Assembly (NCBI GenBank): GCA_022316685.1
Contig: JAKJHU010000026.1
Coordinates: forward strand, 4,340,501-4,404,500
Source: Progne subis subis
Taxonomy: Eukaryota; Chordata; Aves; Passeriformes; Hirundinidae
Direction: 5' to 3'
DNA length: 64,000 nucleotides
The translations under genes and the position numbers were made by a program. Under the pieces are notes generated by a model. It made no database searches, was not told the DNA's origin, and saw only the letters and a program-made list of their open reading frames with translations. Positions 36,445-48,295 of the stretch are shown piece by piece; the first letter of the stretch is position 1; each line of letters starts with the position of its first letter.

Positions 36445-37236
36445 TGTAATGGTTTCACATTTGTCAATTTCGACCTTTCCCAGCCAATGCACCATTTGTG
36501 TAGTAGTTTAAATGTCCACTAACTCTTCTCCTACTGTGAGATAGGATTAGGAGAAAAGCAAAGCAGGCTCAAACTTAAATGTATAAAGATAGATTTATTA
36601 ACACACACAGTAAAATAATAAGAATCAAAATGAAACTTTCAAAACACTTTTCCCTCCCCACAAATTGTTCACTTTCCCACTGACAATATAAATAGACAAA
36701 CCCTGCTATTTTCAGTCTCAGCACTCAAAATAGTCTTTCATAAATTCTTAGGGAGAGGAGTCTCTCTTAGAACTCCCATGGAATCATTGCCACAAGAAAA
36801 CAGTCCTCTGATGGCTCCCATGTCACGAATCTGCAGCTGCCTGGGGGAAATTCTGTAAACCGTGAAGTTCCTCCCATCAGCAGATTTTCCCACAACTGGG
36901 CCCATGGGTACGGCCAGGCTACGTCTGGCTTCCCTCCAACAGGGAGGAGCAGCGGGGCCTGGACAGCCTGGGCTGCTCCACAGAGCGGTCACAGGGGCTG
37001 GTTGTTACCTGCTCCTCCTGTCAGAAGGAAAAGGCCGGCTCGGACACAGTCTCAGCTTTATATGTGCATTCACAAAGTCACCTCCAGCTTCCTCAGTGGT
37101 TAGACAATATGTCAGTACCTAAAAATTGGACTCTGATAGGTCCCTGTCTTTTTCACAGGAAATTAACAGGTCCTTACAGGGTTACAGAAAACTGTTTCTT
37201 CTTTAGCTAAAAAACAAGCTGTGCTAACCCATGACA
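36445..37236 (-). mobile_element. Solo LTR (792 bp), ERVL-type, family 1 copy b, exact TSD
   Basis: On the minus strand the LTR starts TGTCATGGGTTAGCACAG at 37,236 and ends GTGAAACCATTACA at 36,445. Both ends match the LTR at 23,933-25,309, which is in the opposite orientation. The flanks are an exact 5-base duplication (GGCTT on the plus strand at 36,440-36,444 and 37,237-37,241), as expected for ERVL integration. AATAAA lies on the minus strand at 36,594-36,599. About 0.55 kb present in copy a between a GGGCCC block and a CCCCCAGGCAGC block is missing here and replaced by about 60 bases. Open frames on both strands inside the LTR are composition artefacts. Confidence 0.9.
36594..36599 (-). 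promoter_or_regulatory. LTR polyadenylation signal AATAAA (minus strand)
   Basis: The plus strand reads TTTATT. The signal is about 150 bases before the LTR 3' end and aligns with ATTAAA in the sister copy. Confidence 0.7.
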
Positions 37237-37241
37237 GGCTT

Positions 37242-40200
37242 CTATGTATGTTTGATCCTACTTCTTTGTCCTGATACCCAACCAGCTTTGCCCCATTCCA
37301 GCCTGCATTTTTTAACTGACCACTGGCAAGTTCAATACAGACAGGGTATCCCTGTTGCAAACCCATGCCTCATCTTTTCCCATTCATGTATACATCTGTA
37401 CTACATCCTGTATTTCAGCTTCTGAGTGGAGAGAAGCTATTATGCCAACTATTTAGCTACACTTCGTTGTTAAAGACGTAAATTTCTTCTACAGAGAGCA
37501 AATGGTGGTTCCTGCTGCCTCTACGGAGGTGTCATCATACCACACAAAGATAAATAAAAGCAAAACAAATTAGCTATAGACATCTGGTCAACAAGAGAAA
37601 TTGCTGCCACAGCTAAATCAAGTAAAATCAAGTTGCAGATAGGTCTAGAATAATTTAGGTAGAGCATATTGACAAACCTTAGTCCTGTGGCATTATAAAT
37701 TTTGTGCAAAGCTTGTAGATTATTACTGTAAATGGCGGTACTGTATTATGGAGCTATGTGATTACAAATTTTACTCCATTATTGAATAAAACATTCATGA
37801 AAAGAAATAGCTAGAGTTCATAACACAGCACTTTATCAGTCTTGGTCCCTGTGATTTTACCTCTCATCAAAGAATGCCTAATTTGTGCCAAGTTTGATGA
37901 TAACAGTAAATATATATTTAAAGCAGAAGATTGTAAAGATTTTATTAAAATCATAGAATAATCCATGTAGAATAGTGTGTTTAAAAGGAATATCGAATAA
38001 GTGGATTCCAAATACGGCACTACGCTTTCAGAATGAGTCTGTCATTCTACATCAGGAAAATATTTGATCTGCCAATTTATTTTTCTACTGTTTATTTAGT
38101 GAATTAAGAGCAATATTTGTGTGATTCAACTGCACAGGTAACAAGTTTTCTGTTCCATGAGCACTTTTGATATTTCTGAGACTTCTTTTTCAAAACTTTT
38201 TTCCAAATCTTACCTGAACAGAAACAAAATTTATTCAATATTCAACAAATGAACAGTATTTTAGGGGATAATTAAATTGTTTCCTTTTGATAATTTAAAA
38301 CTACTTGATCTTATTTCATCTTCTAGTTGGATGTGGTTTTAGTTTCAAAGTTAAAGATTTGTTTTTCTTGAATATCAAAATTAAGTGCAATGTTTCTGAA
38401 TTTAAATGTAAGAAAGATACTGTGAAATGAAGGAAATTAAAACCAACCAGGTTTGGCTGGCAGTTGTTTTTAATGATATAGTGAATTTCCGATCAGTCCA
38501 GTTTACTTGTGAGCACTTGGTTGTAAACAGAGTTCACTATGAGAATGGAAATATTTTGATTCTTTCAAAATTATATGCTCTGTTGTAGATGCGCCCAGCA
38601 GCCTTCCTATGGAATTCAGAATAACAGGTGTTTTCTATGAGAGATTAGAGACTACCTGATCAAATTTCAGTCCTTTTTACAGGAGATAGCCTACTAAGGC
38701 AAAGAGAAGCCTTATGTTGCAGCCAGCTAAACATACAGTATTCTGTACCATAGAAGGTCTCAGCACTGCTGAGATGAGCGGAGTAATAGCATTGGTTTCA
38801 TTAGAAATACTCAAGCATATGAGTGTAAAAATGTAACAGCCCGATGCTTTCAGCTGAATAAATTTGAAATATAGTTGAATAATTTCATCTGTATCTGGAC
38901 TTCTCACAAAATGAGTGCTGTTAGACACTCTTCAATGAGTATGAACCATTTAGTTCACAAGATATTAATGATTCTTCTCCTATTTTACATCTTCTCCTAT
39001 TTTACATTTTACATATTTAGGACAATCTCTTGGACCAATTATAAAAGAAATTACAAAGTCACATCTTGTGAAGGACAAAGGGTTTAAATAAAATGACAGA
39101 TAGGATGGAAAGTGACAATCAAGATATCACTGTTCTCAGACTCTTAATACTCTTAGCTCTTAAAGCTTTTTTCTTCTCTTGCTTTGGATGAAATTTCAAA
39201 TTTCTCTAACTACTTTGCTTGACATCAAAATTGTTGCTCTTACAGCATTGCATTGTTCTAGTCTAAACTAGGTTTAAAGCAAGCAGATAAAGATGTCACT
39301 AAGTCTTTACATTTGACACTTCTATTCCATGCAAAAAAGCCTTTTACTAAAGAGTACTGGCTAAGAAATTTCCCCCAGTTTTTAAGCTCATATTTAAAAG
39401 ACTTTGTGTTTCTTTTCTTTCCTTACACATTATTGTAAAATATAACAAAAAAGTTTAAAATAAATCACCTTGTTAATTGGTTACACTTGCCGGATTTTAT
39501 ATCCTCAGTGTAATGTCAATATTTTCTTTATCTGCTGATTTGTTAATATCAACTATAAGTATTGGAGTTTTATGTTTTAATCAACTTTTCTAATAAAGCA
39601 GGTCATTAGAAACACAAAGAGAAATGGTTTGTCTTGAGTAAGTGTATGATGGGAGGCTCATATGGAGAAAGTAATGGAAGGCAAGTTATTACAAGCTAGA
39701 AGCAAGTGATCCTGATGAAAATTTCTGTTCCAAAATTAAGGATTTACTTACTAAGCTTACACCCACTTTTTACTCCAGAATAAGAAGGGTGATGTACCAT
39801 TTAGATAATACTATTTAGATTTTTTTTTTTTTTTTAAGCACTCACATCTCCTTTCTTTTCTCATGCATTGACTACTCATTTTACTCTATTTGGAAAGTTA
39901 TATGCAAAAGTTATTGTGCCAAGGATTTAGGTAATTTCCCTTTTATTTTTTTCATGGCACATTATGAACCATATTTTCCTAGATAAAATATCAATTTTTA
40001 ACTTTAAAATATCAGTACATTCTGGTTTATGTGGACATAGATTCACATCCCCTGTTCATCAGAATACCTATATTCCTTTTTCCCAAGCTGATCACTCATT
40101 GTCAGAATTGTTCTACCACAGGATTTGACAGACATAGAACATCTTCTCTGTGAGAAGAAAGAATATAAGAAAGGGTATATGGAACAGCACCAACTCTACA

Positions 40201-40994
40201 TCTGCTTCTGCAGATGGTATTGTGACAAAGCCATTGGAAAGTGCCTTTTCACCTTAAGAGTCTACAGTTGGGGTAATGCAAGGTAATTTTATACATTTAT
40301 ATGTACATGTGCCCTGGTGTCAAATGCTGAAAAGCTCTGCTTAGCCCTTCTGTTAATCCTGAAGTGGAGATACCTGGTTGTGGTAAGAGTGATAAATTTT
40401 ATTATTTTTAGTCTATATTTCTTTTTCCTGCAGTTTTTTTCTTAATGCTAGTGCAAATTTTTTCCAGGAATTTTGTCTTTTTATCACTTGATTGTACCCA
40501 AACCTGGCGGTTGTTCATTTTATTTTATGTATCTTTTGTAGTTCTTTATCTATGTTTTGAGAAAAGAAAAAAGATTCAAACCTCTGAGCCAGAGAACAGT
40601 TTGACAGGGACTGCTGTTGTTGTCAGCCATGTTCAAACAGCACATCAGGACAGAATTATTAGACTCAGGACAACTGAAGTGATTGTGCCGTAACATTCAG
40701 TCATTTTTTGACCTCTCCTTTTATCAAAGCTTGCTGGATGACTGCAGCTCTATGATCTTCTCCCGCTATGTTCTTGCAAAATAACTTGACATGTGTTCAC
40801 TCTTCTCCTACTTCTTTCTCGTTTTGTTATGTGTCTGCAGATTTTTGTCTTGTATCTTTTCCTTTTTCCTGGATTTTTATTTCTAATTTTACATCCCCTT
40901 TTTCTTTCTCCATTTTCTTTGTATAGCAAATGTGAGAAGTGAGTAGCCTTTGTTAGAGCAACAGGGTGAAAGTTCTGAAGATACTGCTTATTTA
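37242..40994. other. AT-rich sequence without recognised gene
   Basis: No exon or transposon was recognised. It contains a 17-bp tandem duplication (38,974-39,007) and short T runs (about 39,821-39,835). Confidence 0.5.
38974..39007. repeat. Exact 17-bp tandem duplication
   Basis: CTTCTCCTATTTTACAT is present twice head to tail with no mismatch, and a third partial unit (TTTACAT) follows. Exact identity suggests a recent duplication. Confidence 0.93.
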
Positions 40995-41020
40995 AAATAA
41001 ATAAATAAATAAATAAATAA
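40995..41020. repeat. (AAAT)n microsatellite
   Basis: Six AAAT units. They also give the repeated Tyr/Leu/Phe pattern at the end of a spurious minus-strand open frame. Confidence 0.93.
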
Positions 41021-41339
41021 GAACCAACAACAAACAAACAACCCATCCTTTTTTTCCCCTCCAAAAAAACCCTCTCCCCTAGACCCCTCCCCTCCACATC
41101 CCAAGGACTCACCTTGCATACACCTTATATCTTGCATACTTATGTAGAAGGGAGGTTGAACAATGAAAATACAGGCCTGCTGCAGAGTGATTTTATCCAC
41201 ACAAATCCTTGTGATCCAATTAGCTCCATACAAGGTGCTGAAAAAGATGGCCAATATCCTTTTTTTCATCTTTGAAAGGTTGTTGTGGATTTCATGAGAA
41301 AGCACCAACAACTGGAGAAAGGTAGATGCCATATACACC

Positions 41340-41452
41340 TTCAAAAAAACCCAAACAAACAAACAAACAACCAAAAACAAAACAAAACAACAAAAAAACC
41401 CATGCAAAACCAAAACAAACAGACAAACAAACAAACAAAAAAACTCAAATAA
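41340..41452. repeat. A/C-rich (AAAC)n / (AAAAC)n tract
   Basis: About 110 bases of A and C with AAAC and AAAAC units. It is the source of low-complexity open frames on both strands and is not coding. Confidence 0.92.
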
Positions 41453-41664
41453 AACAGTCAACCCTATGGCTGTCTGATTTTGATGCTGGAGCAAGTTCTC
41501 ATGGACTCCATTTTTGGGCACAGGAGATGACTGGAACCAGAAACCTTGAATTTACAGAAGGGTTAACCATGTCTGACCAGACTGATTACTGATTTCCTTC
41601 TGTGATCAAATGCTGAAATATCTGGGTCAGAGATAATCATGGCCTTTTTTTTTTTTTTTCTTTT

Positions 41665-42150
41665 TTTTGGACTTCAGCAAAGTTTTTTACATTGTCTGTC
41701 ACTATGTTCCTGTATCCTAGTTCAGATGCTATAGACAGGTGCAAAAAAAGGGTGGATGATCAGGTGTGGAGGGATGTACTTGGTAAGGTGTATTCTAACT
41801 GAAGCCTGGTATCAAGCAGAATATCCACGTAAGTCTGTCCTGGAATTGGTCCTTTTAATAATTTTAATTATTAAATTTAATTTTAGAATTTAAAATTATT
41901 TTTAAATTATCAAAAATAATTTCACATTATTCTTTAATAGACTGAAAGAAATTATGAAATACAGTCTCTTTTAATTTGCAGATGACTGTTCTTCCACATG
42001 AAAAGATGACTTGTAATCCTCTTAAGGAAAATGCTGCTAGTTAGACAGACCTAGACAGGCCACAGGAACAGGCCAGCAGGAACATTATATAGGGTTCAAC
42101 AAGACCAAGGTCAACTGATAGCCCTTGATCAGGAAACACCTGTGCAAGCC
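41665..42150 (+). pseudogene. CR1 LINE ORF2 remnant: reverse transcriptase palm
   Basis: Read on the plus strand, several pieces of the CR1 reverse transcriptase are visible in order. The motif A region starts at about 41,670 and reads DFSKVF, where the family has DFSKAFDTV. A stretch near 41,835 reads like the 'SVLGPVLFN' region (SLSWNWSF in shifted frame). The catalytic motif FADD is intact at 41,975-41,986. A later stretch (about 42,050-42,110) matches the 'WASRNLMKFNKDK' region after repair by eye. Between them lies an AT-rich insertion-like stretch (41,855-41,935). Stops and frameshifts are many, so no enzyme is made. The RT of CR1 copies RNA into DNA at a nicked target during retrotransposition. 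A short CR1 3' end lies 1.6 kb downstream on the same strand and may or may not be from the same copy. Confidence 0.72.
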
Positions 42151-43758
42151 ATACAAAAGCAGTGTCTTTTTGTTATACTGTGTAATGGACAGCCACACTA
42201 ACAGGAGATTAGAGTCTGCCAGTTTCCGTAATATAATTTCAACCTAGCTAAAATGAAATTTGGTTTTACACATAGCAGCTCTTCTTGCACTGTTAAATAT
42301 ACTATCTAACAGATTCATATAAATAGGATGAGAGGGGAGATATTTTAAAAATCATTACTAAAGGTTTTCTTACATATAAAATACATAAATAAATATACTG
42401 TTATATAAGCTGATTTCAGTTTTTCAGGAATGTAGGTTTTTTTGCGGTTTTGGGTTTTTTTTGGGAGGGGGGGTTGCCTTTTTTCTAAAATCTTCTCTAA
42501 TTCAGAAAAATACTTGTAGTAATATTGTCTTAGAAATTTTTGTGAAACGTTATTTTCATAAACTGCTATTACAAAGGTCTTCAGGGACTAGTACAGGAAC
42601 TATACAAAACTCCAGTTCCTTCAGAATTCAAACATTTACGCCCTGTTTTCTGTAATCTGAAGTGTTAAAAACAAGTTAAAATTATTTTACATCTCTTTGT
42701 AAAAATATTGTGAGGGACTGGATGTCAGACAAGACCCATCCTGAGTAAAGATGAATAACTTTTTTCTTTCAGCTATGTACACAGATTTACAAAGCAATGT
42801 ATAATGGTAAATTTTCAATGAGGAGGAAAAGTTCAGTAGCATGAAATGGGTACAAAAAAATCAGTGGAAGCACAACAATATTTCTCATGTGTATTAGAGA
42901 AAGAAAACTTACTTTATTTTCTTCTCATAACTGGAAAGACATAGAAAAGAGTAGGACTTGTGTTTTTAAATGGGACCATTGGGAGGTGATTTGGTTTCTT
43001 TTTTCTGTCAGCATCTTACTTTCTCCTCTGTGACCCACACATTTCACAGAAACATAAATCAGCACACATGCACACCTGCTCTGGATTTAAAAGCATCTGG
43101 TATGTGAATAACTTATTTTGGTGAAAATCTGTAAGCTCCATTGGAGCAAACTAGGAAAAGGGGGGAAAAAACAAAACAAAACAAAAAACCCAAAGCAAAC
43201 AAACACACACACCAAAACAAACAAACAAAAACAAAACAAAGGGAAAAAAAACCACCTCAAATTGACAGGTCATAAATCTTGTCTATGGGCATCTGGTTTT
43301 TAAAGAAACTTTGTATTTCTCTTCTATCATAGTCTGCAACTATTAAGAAATTAATCATGCCAGCATTTTAAAATCTAAATTCAGGCTTTATGCCCTTGCA
43401 TCAACTGTTTATAGCTAGAAGATAGATGGTGCTTTGACTAGCTCCTCAATAGTTTTTTTACACCCCAGAGAACTTATTCTTATAAACTTATTCAAAGCTA
43501 GGCCATACTCAAGAAGGCAAATTATCTTTGACCTTTGCAAATCTTTATTTAGGTCTTTCTTAAAGTATTTCTTAAAATAGCACTTTTCAGCTTATCTCAC
43601 ACAAAATTGACAGCTGTTAAACATCTTTTCAGTTCTTTGCGACATAGATTTTCTGACTCTTCTTAAAGGCCTTTTTCGCGCTAAATTCATTATTTCTCAT
43701 TGAAAACACTGTTGATGTCCTTTAAGCCATTAATAGATTGGCTTTGAAAATCCTATTT
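42151..43758. other. AT-rich sequence between two CR1 pieces
   Basis: No feature was recognised apart from short G-rich (42,460-42,473) and A/C-rich (43,160-43,250) tracts. If the two CR1 pieces are one copy, this is either decayed ORF2 or inserted sequence. I cannot read CR1 motifs in it. Confidence 0.45.
43160..43250. repeat. A/C-rich (AAAAC)n tract
   Basis: Low-complexity A and C sequence with AAAC and ACAC units. Confidence 0.9.
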
Positions 43759-43940
43759 CAACCATTGGAACAGACTGCTCATATAAGTGATGGAGCCACC
43801 CTCTCTGGAAATGTTTAAAAGACATATATACATGACAATTATGGAGATGGACTAGTGGTGGACTTGGCAGTGCTGGGTTAATTCTTGGACACAATGATCT
43901 TAATTGTCTTTTTCAACTTAAATGATTCTACAATTCTGTT
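43759..43940 (+). mobile_element. CR1 LINE 3' end
   Basis: The pattern CATTGGAACAGACTGCTC (from 43,767) is followed by GATGGAGCCACCCTCTCTGG and, near the end, ATGATCTTAATTGTC and CAACTTAAATGATTCTAC. This is the standard order of the CR1 3'UTR, here on the plus strand, ending in a diverged version of the family's terminal ATTCTATG-type repeat. The copy keeps only about 180 bases, as is usual for bird CR1. Confidence 0.82.
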
Positions 43941-44954
43941 AGTCCTCTGTATTGTATTTTAGCAGACTTCATGTTAGATATATTGATATGAAACTGATCT
44001 CCCAGGATTATTATATTGGTTTTCTGAAGAAATTTTGATCTTATGCATGAAGTATAGGGACAGTCATCCACTCATTGGTCTAAACAACAATGGCTCCTTG
44101 TATAATTCTCTGAAGCCATAAAAAGAAGTTATTTAAGTGTTGCTGTTAATATTCAGAAATTCTTTTTGTGTTCCTTCTTTCATACATAATAATGTTTGTT
44201 ACATATTGGTTACTCTTTTGTGAGGAGTGAGTGGAAGGGAATCAGGGAAGAACCTAAAATATGTGCTAAAGAAAGCTCCATTGTTTTGAGCAACTACTAG
44301 GGATGTAAAATGATCAGAAAGTGGTACAGAAAATCTTTGCTCAGATTATAAGGCCTGTTCTGTTTCTTTCCCTCGATGATCAGCTCAGGCCCTTCTACAG
44401 CACATGAACTGGAAGATGGTAAGCAAGGATAATTTAAAACTTGTGAGGTACTTGCTCATTATGACTGTGGATTTTGATTCCACAGCAAGTAGACTAGATC
44501 CATAATATCCAAATCTGATATTTTTCCCCTTCTTGATCAGTGAGCAAATGCTTTTAGTTAAGGCTTGTGAAACTTAAAGAGGTGAACAAAACTGATGGTA
44601 ATGCTTGAATGTACTGTGAATACTGGTAACAAAAAGACTAAGGCCATAGTACTATGACAGCTGCTTGCCTGGAAGACTGAAATTGAGCAAGAGGGCTAGT
44701 AAGCCTTTTAATCACATGGCTCTAGTGAGTTGATTAATTAAGGTTTTCTTCCACTTAAATCAAAATACAATGGTTGTATATTGCATTGCTATCTGGTGCC
44801 AAAAGAATGAGAAACAGAAAAATTAAAGCATGTTTTCTGAAGATGCTTCTCCTGGTAAAACAGCACCACATTTAGAGATGGAGAGAACGTGTCTCACTAC
44901 AGAAGAGGTCATGGGACCCATGAATATTGCCAAATTTTTACAAGCTTTTTGTCT
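43941..44954. other. AT-rich spacer without recognised feature
   Basis: Nothing recognised between the CR1 3' end and the next LTR. Confidence 0.45.
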
Positions 44955-44959
44955 GTATC

Positions 44960-45860
44960 CTTGTTGGATTTATGTGGCCAGGTTTTGGTAGTGGTGGTTA
45001 CAGGGGTGGCTTCTGTGAGAAGCTGCCAGGAACTTCCTCCATGTCTGACAGATCCAACGTCAGCTGTCTCCAGGACAGATCCACACTGTCCAAGTCTATG
45101 CCAGTTACAGAAGGTAGTGCCTCTGTGATAACACTTTTTTGAAGGAAATAAAGTCATTGCACATATGTAATTGTTCTCACAGATGAGAGGAATGAGAATA
45201 TGTGAGAGAAACAACTTCTTAACACCCTAAGGTCAATGGAGAAAGAAAGGCAGGAGGTGCTGCAGGTGCTGGAGCACAGATTCCTCTGCAGCTCATTGGT
45301 AGAGGCAGCTTGTGCTCTCTCTTAGAGGATCATGGGGTTGCAGAGATCCGTCTACAGCCAATGGAAAATGCAGAATCTGAAGGACTGAAGGAAGGTGAGG
45401 GACCCATGCTGGAGAAGTTTATGAAGAGCTGTGGATATGATTTATGATGGAGAAGTTGGTGGAGAACTGTCTCCTGTGGCAAGGATCCCATGCTGGAGCA
45501 GGCCACGGACTCCTCTCCCTAAGGAGCCGCAAGAAAAACATGATGAATTCACCATAACACCATATCCCTAATCTCCCTGCACCACTGGGTGGGAGGAGGT
45601 AGAGCTAGAAAGGAGGGAGGTGGTAAGGTGTTTTTTAAGATTTGTTTTGCTTCTTAGCCTGCTCTGATTTTGATTGGCAATAAATTAAATTAATTTCCCC
45701 AAATCAAGTCTATTTTGTCTCTGACAGTAATTGATGAGCAATCTCTCCCTGTCCTTTATCCCAATTCACAAACATTTTGCTGTGTTTTCTCTCCCCATTC
45801 CAACTGGATAGAATTATTTTCAGGGGGCACCTGGCATCCAGTGAGGGTCATCCCACCACA
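44960..45860 (+). mobile_element. Solo LTR (901 bp), ERVL-type, family 2 copy a, exact TSD
   Basis: The flanks are an exact 5-base duplication GTATC at 44,955-44,959 and 45,861-45,865. Inside, the order is that of a very common bird ERVL LTR: a GGTTTTGGTAG start region, ACAGGGGTGGCTTCTGTGAG near 45,000, a TTGGCAATAAATTAAATTAA block with AATAAA at 45,679-45,684, and the end CACCTGGCATCCAG...CCCACCACA at 45,860. The first bases read CTTG and not TGTA, so the start of the terminal repeat has mutated. The copy is diverged and no coding sequence follows. A second copy lies tail to tail at 47,253-48,295. Confidence 0.9.
45679..45684 (+). promoter_or_regulatory. LTR polyadenylation signal AATAAA
   Basis: Canonical hexamer in the conserved TTGGCAATAAATT block of this LTR family. 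The sister copy at 47,253 has lost it. Confidence 0.7.
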
Positions 45861-45865
45861 GTATC

Positions 45866-47252
45866 ATACATATGTAAGCCTCACTGATCTTCCAAATGTT
45901 TCTGGATTTCAGGCTACTGTATAACTCAGAATTTAATAGAAATCCTACTTTCATACAAGGTGCCATATCAATTCTTTGAATAATGGAGATTATTAATCTT
46001 AAATTATTATAATTGTGTAATAAAGAGTACATTTAAAGTATGTGAGAGATTTAAAGATCACAGTTACCTGAAAAACTGTTAAGGCCACAGAAAGAACTTG
46101 CCATAAGACAAGTCACCACAGCAGGTGGCTCTTTCCTTCTATCTCTTTTTCTCTCACATTTTCTTTTAACTAAAATCTGTACAATTGACTTCAGCATAAG
46201 GTCTTTTTTGCACCTTAATTTGGGCTGAGACATCTCTCAAAACTTGATAATAACAGTGTATCAAAAGCCTTTTTTAAGGTAAAAATTTATGTCTTTTATT
46301 TTATTCTGCACTGATGCTCACTAATATAGCAATATAAAGGATAAGGATCAAAATCAAAAAAATTTAAAGGTATTTTTTATCCTTTCATCATAATAGTCCT
46401 ATTTCCATATTAATTTATATTACAGATTAATTCCTATTACACTATCTAGAAATGCATACCTTGAATGTAAATAGTTCTGTGTCTGACCCAGCTGTCTCCC
46501 TCCTACCTTCTGTATGGGCACATTACTGTATATACAGCTGTAGCATATACATGGAAGCAAAACCTATCTAAAACTATATACTTGTGCATAGACTGCCTAG
46601 GAGTATGGTTATGGCTATTTGTATTATAATATCTTGTACACGCTTCACTATTTACATTAAAAAAGCAGTCTTGTGGTTCCAGGGAAGACTGAGGTTCATT
46701 CCACTGACTGCATGCTCATAAAGATATAGATTACTGCCGCAAAACATCTCTATATATCTTTATGTACAGGTGCAGACGGCTGTGCAGCTCGGTTATTCCT
46801 GCTCCAAGACAAGCTGATGCAAGCTGGTTGTAACCTGGAGTGGTGCAATAACTGCAGCACGCTTTGCTGAGTCAGAGCCCTAGATCATGAGCCACAGCAG
46901 TACTGTTGAACAGCTTTGAGCCACCTCTGAGCATAAGCAGAGCAGATGCACAGATGTTTACAGCTGTCTGCCTGGATATGACCTCAAAAAATTAGTTCTT
47001 CTATATAATTATGTAGCTGTAGTATTGTAGGCTAACACTCTCCAATAATTAGAGGTTTCAGCAGTTTTGTTTGCTTCTTTAAATCTGCCAACACCAACTT
47101 GGATTGCTGTTCTCTTATAAGCTAGTACTTGAGGAAATTCTGTCTCTAATAAATGTACAAAATAGTAATAGCTATATAGCATCCAATGTTATAGAAATTT
47201 TTAGTGTGTTTGTGGTTAAGGTAAAGGAAAGGAAATAAAGGGCTGGACCAGG
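45866..47252. other. Spacer between inverted LTR copies
   Basis: About 1.4 kb with no recognised exon or transposon. A stretch at about 46,740-46,960 is somewhat GC-richer and rich in AGC/GCT motifs. It could be a conserved non-coding element or an old repeat. Confidence 0.4.
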
Positions 47253-48295
47253 TGTGGAGGGTTGACCTTCTCTGGATTTCAGGCGTCCACCAAATCAAGT
47301 CCACCACTCCCCTCCACAGATGAACAAGGGAAAGAAAATATAATGGAGGGTTGATGGGTTGAGATTTGGGCACAGAGAGATCAAATACCACCATGAGCTA
47401 AATAGACTTTAAATAGAGATATTATTTGATTTTTTTAATTACTGAAATCAGAGCAGAATAATGAGAAGCAAAATAAGACCTTGAAAACTCCTTACCCCCA
47501 CCCCTTCCTCCTTCCCAGCTCTACCTCATCCCACCCAGAAGAAAAGGGAGACAGGGAATTGGGGTTGTGGTCAGTTGTTTCTGCTGCTGCTCAGGGAAAA
47601 GGGTCCTTTCCATGCTCCAATGTGAGTCCATCCCAGAAGCAATGGCTCTCCACAAACTGCACTTTTCCACAGGGTGCAGTCCTTCAGGCACAGCCTGCTC
47701 CAGCATGAACCCCCACAGGGTAACAAGTCCTACCAGGAAAATCTGCTTGAGAGTGGGCTCCCCTCTCCACAGGTCAGCAGGTCCCTTCCAGGAGCCTGCT
47801 CCAACAGAGACCTCTCACACGGTCACAGTCTTTTCTCAGGCATCCATCTGTTCTGGCTTGGGTCTCTTCCATGGGGTGCTGGTGGATCTCTGCATCTCCA
47901 TTGACCTACATGGGCTGCAGAGGCACAGCTGCCTCACCATGGTCTGCACCACAGACTGCAGGGGAATCTCAGCTCCAGGGTCTGGAGCACCTCCTCTCTC
48001 TCCTCCACTGGCCTTGGTGTGTGTAATGTTGTCCCTCTCACATATTGTCACCCCACTCTTCTCTGGAAGTAATTACAACTGCATAACCACTTTCTTTTTT
48101 CCTTTCCTCTTAAATATGTTATCACAGAGGTGTTACCACCATTTCTGATTGGCCCAGCCTTGACCAAGGGCACATCTCTCTTGGAGGTGGCTAGCATTGG
48201 CTCTGCTGGACATAGAGGAAGCTTCCAGCAGCTTCTCACCAAAGCCACCTCTGTAGCCCTTCACTACCAAAAACCGGCCATGCAAACCTAATACA
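47253..48295 (-). mobile_element. Solo LTR (1.04 kb), ERVL-type, family 2 copy b
   Basis: On the minus strand the LTR starts at 48,295 with a family-type TGTATTAGGTTTGCATGGCC and ends at 47,253 with GGTCAACCCTCCACA. The plus strand shows the antisense family pattern throughout, including repeats of 'CTCCA...GGGTGCAGTCC' type phrases at 47,600-47,960 that arise from short internal duplications in U3. The 193-codon plus-strand open frame at 47,567-48,148 is antisense to the LTR and is not a gene. The 5-base flanks CCAGG and TCTTA do not match, so either the site duplication has decayed or one end lost bases. No internal retroviral sequence is attached. Confidence 0.85.

Noticed and set aside
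37921..37985. CR1 3' end suggested by AATCATAGAATAATCC
   Set aside because: Only about ten bases match the CR1 terminal pattern, and no neighbouring 3'UTR motifs are present.
40988..41521. 177-codon minus-strand open frame
   Set aside because: Its length comes from AAAT and AAAC simple repeats read as Tyr/Leu/Phe-rich sequence. Low complexity, not a protein.
47567..48148. 193-codon open frame, the longest in the window
   Set aside because: It lies antisense inside the ERVL-type LTR at 47,253-48,295 and arises from short internal duplications in the LTR. No domain or splice context.
44960..48295. One provirus with LTRs at 44,960 and 47,253
   Set aside because: The LTRs are in opposite orientation, and the left copy has a complete duplication of its own.
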